Assembly (NCBI GenBank): GCA_040878185.1
Contig: JBBDMS010000046.1
Span: 13,556-77,555, forward strand
From: JAWXBK01 sp040878185
Lineage (GTDB): Bacteria > Pseudomonadota > Alphaproteobacteria > Dongiales > Dongiaceae
Direction of reading: 5' to 3'
Length of the DNA stretch: 64,000 bases
Position numbers and translations under genes: made by a program. Numbering within the stretch: position 1 is the stretch's first letter; each line of letters opens with the position of its first letter. Of this stretch, positions 59,514 to 64,000 are shown in pieces. The notes beneath the pieces are model-generated. The model did not search any database and was not told the DNA's origin. It saw only the letters and a list, made by a program, of their open reading frames with translations.

Positions 59514-60181
59514 TACCCGCGGCAGGCCTCGAGGATGAGGTCGAGCTGGTTCGCGAGCAGCCCGTAGCGTGGATTGAAACTGCCGTCGAGGGCTGCGGTG
59601 CCGATGGTGAAGAGGTCGGCGCCGGCCTCGCGGATCGCGTCGATCCGGGCCGGGGAATCGATCGAGCCGGCCACGATCACCGGCCGGTCGGTCGCGCCGC
59701 GCGCGGCACGGATGAGATCGAGCGGATCGGCCTCGGTCGCGCGATAGGCGAGCAGGTCGACGCCCGCGCAGCCGGCGGCAATCATGGCGCGGGTATCCGC
59801 CGCGATCTTCGCCGGATTGCCGCCGAGCTTCGTCGGTCGGCCCGTCGGCACGCCGGGGAACGGGTAATACTCGGTTTTGCTGCCCTTCAGCATCGCCACG
59901 ATCTCGGTCACCTGGCTGCCGCCCATCAGGCGATCGACGCCGAGTGCAGCACCGGCTTCGGCCGAACGCAGGCAGGTATCGCGGTCGTTCGAGACCACTT
60001 CGAGATAGGTCGTCTTGCCGTCCTGCTTCATGCGGTCATGCAGCCGGCGCAGTGTCGCGAGATCGACGCCGACATCCTTGAAGCCGACATGGGTGAGCCC
60101 GACCGTTCGGATAGAATCGTAGACCTCGAGACAATCGGCGATGGTTTCGTCGTTGCGGGTCAGCATGAAAATAAAGTCCAT
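59513..60181 (-). CDS. Uncharacterised phosphate-binding-type TIM-barrel protein
   Basis: 222 residues, cytoplasmic. MDFIFMLTRNDETIADCLEV, LTHVGFKDVGVDLATLRRLH, TYLEVVSNDRDTCLRSAE, GVDRLMGGSQVTEIVAML and the C-terminal VIVAGSIDSPARIDAIREAG with LFTIGTAALDG. The last two segments resemble the phosphate-binding loops of ribulose-phosphate-binding barrels (HisA/TrpC class). Three bases downstream of gpsA and near glpK, so a link to glycerol-phosphate metabolism is plausible but unproven. Confidence 0.82.
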   Translation of the reverse strand: MDFIFMLTRNDETIADCLEVYDSIRTVGLTHVGFKDVGVDLATLRRLHDRMKQDGKTTYLEVVSNDRDTCLRSAEAGAALGVDRLMGGSQVTEIVAMLKGSKTEYYPFPGVPTGRPTKLGGNPAKIAADTRAMIAAGCAGVDLLAYRATEADPLDLIRAARGATDRPVIVAGSIDSPARIDAIREAGADLFTIGTAALDGSFNPRYGLLANQLDLILEACRG

Positions 60182-60184
60182 CGC

Positions 60185-61234
60185 TCACCCCTTCGCGGGC
60201 CGGTTGCCGGATCCGCCGGCCAGCGCGGCCCCGCCGGCAAGCTCTGCACGCAACGGCCGGCCGAGCAAAGTTTCGATGGCGGCCTCGATCGAGGCGCCGC
60301 CATGCAGTACCGCCTCTACCGCAAAGCCGATCGGCATGTCGAGCCCGCGCTCTCGGGCGAGCGCGCCCAGTGCCGCCGCCGTCTCGACTCCTTCGGCGAC
60401 CGTGCGCCGTTCGGCGAGGATCGCATCGAGCGACCGGCCGGCGCCGAGTTCGGCCCCGAGCGAGTAATTGCGCGATTGCGGGCTGGTGCAGGTGAGCAGG
60501 AGATCGCCAAGCCCGGACAAGCCCATCGTGGTCTCCGGCCGTCCGCCTTTGGCGCGGGCCAGAAGCTGAAGCTCGACCAGCGCGCGGCTCACGATTGCGG
60601 CGCGTGCATTCTCGCCGAGCCCGCGCCCGGCGATGATGCCGCAGCCGATCGCGAGCACGTTCTTGGTAGCACCGCCGACCGCGGCACCGATCGGATCGTC
60701 GGAGGCATAGGGTCTGAACCGCCTGGTGCCGAGTGCGGCCATCAGCGCCTCGACCATGCCGGCATCGCGCCCGGCGAGCGTCACCGCGGTCGGCAGGTCG
60801 CGTGCGACTTCGGCGGCGAAGGTCGGGCCCGACAGCATCGCAAGCGCGCGATCCGGCAACAGCTCGGCGACGATCTCCGGCATCAGGAGACCGCTGCCGC
60901 GTTCGATGCCCTTCGCACAGATGACGGCGGCGGCATTCCCCCAATGCGCGGCGATCTGCTCGAGCGTCGCGCGCAGATGCTGCGCCGGCAGCGCCAGCAA
61001 CACGGCGTCGGCTTCGGCGACGATGGCAGGATCGGATGTGACGGCAATCGCGGGATCGATCCGGCAGCCGGGCAGATAGCGCTCGTTGACGCGGGTCGCA
61101 GCGATGGTCGCCGCCTGCTCGTTGCGGCGCGCGCAAAGCGTCACCTTGCGCCCGGCCCGGTGCGCGGCAATCGCCAGCGCCGTGCCCCAGGCCCCGGCGC
61201 CCAGCACGGCGATATGTTCGATCTCTGCTGCCAT
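60185..61234 (-). CDS. gpsA: Glycerol-3-phosphate dehydrogenase [NAD(P)+]
   Basis: 349 residues from the ATG at 61234. IAVLGAGAWGTALAIAAHR (cofactor), AVICAKGIERGSGLLM, LSGPTFAAEVA, the catalytic Lys in AVGGATKNVLAIGCG (about 188), and LSGLGDLLLTCTSPQSRNYS. Reduces dihydroxyacetone phosphate to glycerol-3-phosphate for phospholipids. Coded with the TIM-barrel protein downstream. Confidence 0.96.
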   Translation of the reverse strand: MAAEIEHIAVLGAGAWGTALAIAAHRAGRKVTLCARRNEQAATIAATRVNERYLPGCRIDPAIAVTSDPAIVAEADAVLLALPAQHLRATLEQIAAHWGNAAAVICAKGIERGSGLLMPEIVAELLPDRALAMLSGPTFAAEVARDLPTAVTLAGRDAGMVEALMAALGTRRFRPYASDDPIGAAVGGATKNVLAIGCGIIAGRGLGENARAAIVSRALVELQLLARAKGGRPETTMGLSGLGDLLLTCTSPQSRNYSLGAELGAGRSLDAILAERRTVAEGVETAAALGALARERGLDMPIGFAVEAVLHGGASIEAAIETLLGRPLRAELAGGAALAGGSGNRPAKG

Positions 61235-61252
61235 GGTCGGCAGCCTAGCGCC

Positions 61253-61534
61253 CGCTGGATAGCACTCACAATGGAATTGCCAACCCAACAACCGTCATTG
61301 CCGGGCTTGGGGGTCTGGCAATGACGACAGCCTCGCGCCCGCCACCGGTCACGCTCGCGCTGGATAGCACTCACAATGGAATTGCCAACCCAACAACCGT
61401 CATCGCCGGGCTTGACCCGGCGATCCACGGATCGACCGGGCGCCGTCGATGAGAGAGCGTTCAATCGCGATGCGCGATCTATCAGTATGGGACCGAGCGT
61501 CGGCACGGTGGATTGCCGGGTCAAGCCCGGCAAT
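61253..61534. repeat. Repeat cluster between gpsA and glpK
   Basis: A 46-bp direct repeat at 61253-61298 and 61358-61403 (starting cgctggatagcactcacaat), each followed by a palindrome of the ATTGCCGGG/CCCGGCAAT family: a degenerate one near 61299-61322, ATCGCCGGG-cttga-CCCGGCGAT at 61402-61424, and ATTGCCGGG-tcaag-CCCGGCAAT at 61512-61534. The rest of the 419-base gap to glpK holds nothing I can support except the glpK leader. Confidence 0.88.
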
Positions 61535-61653
61535 GACGATGGAGACCAAGCCGCCACCTGACTGGTGTGACGAATTGAATCGCCGCGGCGCCGTATGACG
61601 CGACGGCGGCGCCATCGGCGGCTAGACTGGATTGAACCGTAAGAGGAGCGCGC

Positions 61654-63135
<1,482 letters not shown>

Positions 63136-63147
63136 AGCTTAATGAAT

Positions 63148-63174
63148 CCTTCTCCCCCGATTCGGGGGAGAAGG
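63148..63174 (+). terminator. Inverted repeat after glpK
   Basis: Perfect arms ccttctccccc and gggggagaagg around gattc. Belongs to the same CCTCnCCC family as 14942 and 18862. It probably ends glpK transcripts, although no long T run follows. Confidence 0.5.
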
Positions 63175-63333
63175 ATGCGCAGCGAAGCGGCGCGCTACGC
63201 GAAGCTGGTTGAGGGGGCATCGAAGCGACGGGCGTTGCGGGAACCCTCACCGCCGCGCTCACTGCCGCTTGCGCGTCCGCCCTCTCCGCAAGCGCAGGAG
63301 AGTGCAGATTGGGACCATTTCTACGAATCTCTC

Positions 63334-63363
63334 TTGACACAAATACCGTAAATCGCGTATAAA
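63334..63363 (+). promoter_or_regulatory. Near-consensus sigma-70 promoter
   Basis: TTGACA, 18 bases, TATAAA. Six of six matches at -35 and five of six at -10. It sits in an AT-rich patch and points towards a short frame at 63406. Confidence 0.6.
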
Positions 63364-63405
63364 AATCGGGCCGGTTATCCGGGCTTTCGAGAGGAAGGGC
63401 GCGTC

Positions 63406-63723
63406 ATGACCGCTCTAACTTGCGTAAAGCCTTCAGCCGACATTCGGGATCGCTGCACGGCCGAGCCGTGCCATCCCCGACGGCCCGCCCGGTCAGGCGG
63501 GCCACTCCGATCGCGGGATCCAGCGCAACCCGGTTATGGGGCGCGCGGCGACCGGGCCGCGGTGCCGTACACAGCGGCGCCGCTGCGCCAAGGCCCTGGC
63601 GGGTTCGAAGACCGTCGGGAAGGTGCCGTCAGATCGGGGTTCAAGTCGCGGCTTCGGACGCGCACAAGCCGTGGCCCTGAAAGCCCGGCACAACTGTGGA
63701 AGTCCGGTCCGCCTTTCTCATGA
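63406..63723 (+). CDS. Short reading frame downstream of a strong promoter, doubtful
   Basis: 105 codons; GAGGAAGGG lies 6 bases before the ATG and a promoter lies 43 bases upstream. The first about 20 residues (MTALTCVKPSADIRDRCTAE) could be real, but the rest is Arg/Pro/Gly-rich without a fold, and a perfect hairpin (ggcccgcc/ggcgggcc, 63482-63503) lies inside. It could be a leader peptide, a truncated gene, or a non-coding transcript. Nothing recognised. Confidence 0.25.
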   Translation: MTALTCVKPSADIRDRCTAEPCHPRRPARSGGPLRSRDPAQPGYGARGDRAAVPYTAAPLRQGPGGFEDRREGAVRSGFKSRLRTRTSRGPESPAQLWKSGPPFS

Positions 63724-63837
63724 AAGTCCGACCGGCACCGGATGGCGCGGCTCCGCCGTGCAGCGATCGAAACCGAAACAATGCAGGCGATCGGAGCCAC
63801 AAACGATGCGATAGCGACGACCACATTCACCAAACGT

Positions 63838-63884
63838 CTCATGGTTCGCCCTTCGACAAGCTCAGGGTAAGGCTCACCATGAGG
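63838..63884. repeat. GAGCCTGTCGAA-family element (inverted orientation)
   Basis: CTCATGG ... CCATGAGG arms around ttcgcccttcgacaagctcaggg. A variant of the elements at 18970 and 28398. Confidence 0.75.
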
Positions 63885-63916
63885 ATTTCGGTTCATCGTT
63901 GGCCGTAACAAGCCTG

Positions 63917-64000
63917 CCTCATCCCGAGCCTGTCGAACCTCATCCTGAGCCTGTCGAAGGATGAGCCTGTCGAAGGATGAGCCTGTCGAAGGATGAGCCT
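63917..64000. repeat. Expanded GAGCCTGTCGAAGGATGA array, runs off the window
   Basis: At least four tandem copies of the 18-mer gagcctgtcgaaggatga, starting with cctcatcccgagcctgtcg. The array continues past base 64000. It is the longest expansion of this family in the window. Confidence 0.9.

Noticed and set aside
63590..63680. tRNA-like pieces (gggttcgaag, gggttcaagtc)
   Set aside because: T-loop-like words are present but the flanking arms do not pair and no acceptor or anticodon stem can be formed.
63534..63842. Reverse-strand frame starting MRRLVNVVVAIASF, signal-peptide-like
   Set aside because: Only the first 30 residues look like a signal peptide; the rest is Arg/Pro/Ser-rich and overlaps the other doubtful frame. 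Its upstream region is a repeat element. Too weak to call.

Overview
The window is GC-rich chromosomal DNA of an alphaproteobacterium. This rests on base composition, on the gene blocks maeB / mutS-glnD-murJ and dapF-mtaB-ftsY, and on two repeat types: the ATTGCCGGG-loop-CCCGGCAAT palindrome and the GAGCCTGTCGAAGGATGAG family. The order could be Rhodospirillales- or Hyphomicrobiales-like; the sequence alone does not settle it. I see no rRNA, tRNA, CRISPR array, transposase or intact prophage.

Layout. 1-13.3 kb: end of malic enzyme, a glutathione transferase, mutS, two paralogous glycine-rich lipoproteins, glnD, murJ, then a methyltransferase and an asparagine synthetase on the reverse strand. 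13.3-16.2 kb: an accessory stretch with repeats, a protein with a histone-H1-like tail, and a low-GC islet carrying a 68-residue Cys/His-rich protein and a membrane-anchored helical protein. 16.2-25.4 kb: the ybbP/ybbA export ABC pair divergent from a TesA-like esterase, a FIST sensor protein, an aldo/keto reductase, and the overlapping trio thpR-sirtuin-uracil-DNA-glycosylase-like. 25.4-41.8 kb: mostly housekeeping and transport, including phhB, several EamA exporters (one pair recently duplicated), an SDR, dapF-mtaB-ftsY, a FkbM methyltransferase, Nudix, a PQQ-type sugar dehydrogenase, azlCD, pgk and DUF488. 41.8-42.3 kb: a strongly structured, apparently non-coding stretch with its own promoter-like and terminator signals. 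42.3-49.4 kb: an H1-tailed glycosyltransferase with a double cupin, gamma-glutamyltransferase, and a CHASE2 adenylate cyclase with a FecR-domain partner. 49.5-52.5 kb: a reverse-strand cassette of two D-Ala-D-Ala-ligase-like ATP-grasp enzymes plus a GNAT, preceded by a short overlapping reading frame. 52.5-64 kb: an EamA exporter, aldehyde dehydrogenase, GNAT, amtB with a small membrane protein under a possible sigma-54 promoter, a 2OG-Fe oxygenase, a TIM-barrel protein with gpsA, glpK, and a repeat-rich end.

How genes fit together. GlnD and AmtB belong to nitrogen sensing and uptake. GpsA and GlpK both make or use glycerol-3-phosphate, and an unknown phosphate-binding-type barrel sits against gpsA. 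YbbA/YbbP and the TesA-like esterase keep their classical divergent arrangement. The CHASE2 cyclase and FecR protein look like an envelope-sensing pair.

The most unusual features are: (1) in-frame tandem repeats, mostly 15-bp (five-codon) units, inside otherwise conserved genes (dapF, asnB, tesA-like, mtaB); (2) the paired ATP-grasp/GNAT cassette with a possible precursor-like peptide; (3) the structured candidate RNA at about 41.86-42.18 kb; (4) histone-H1-like tails on two unrelated proteins. All functional calls come from reading motifs by eye; no database search was run.
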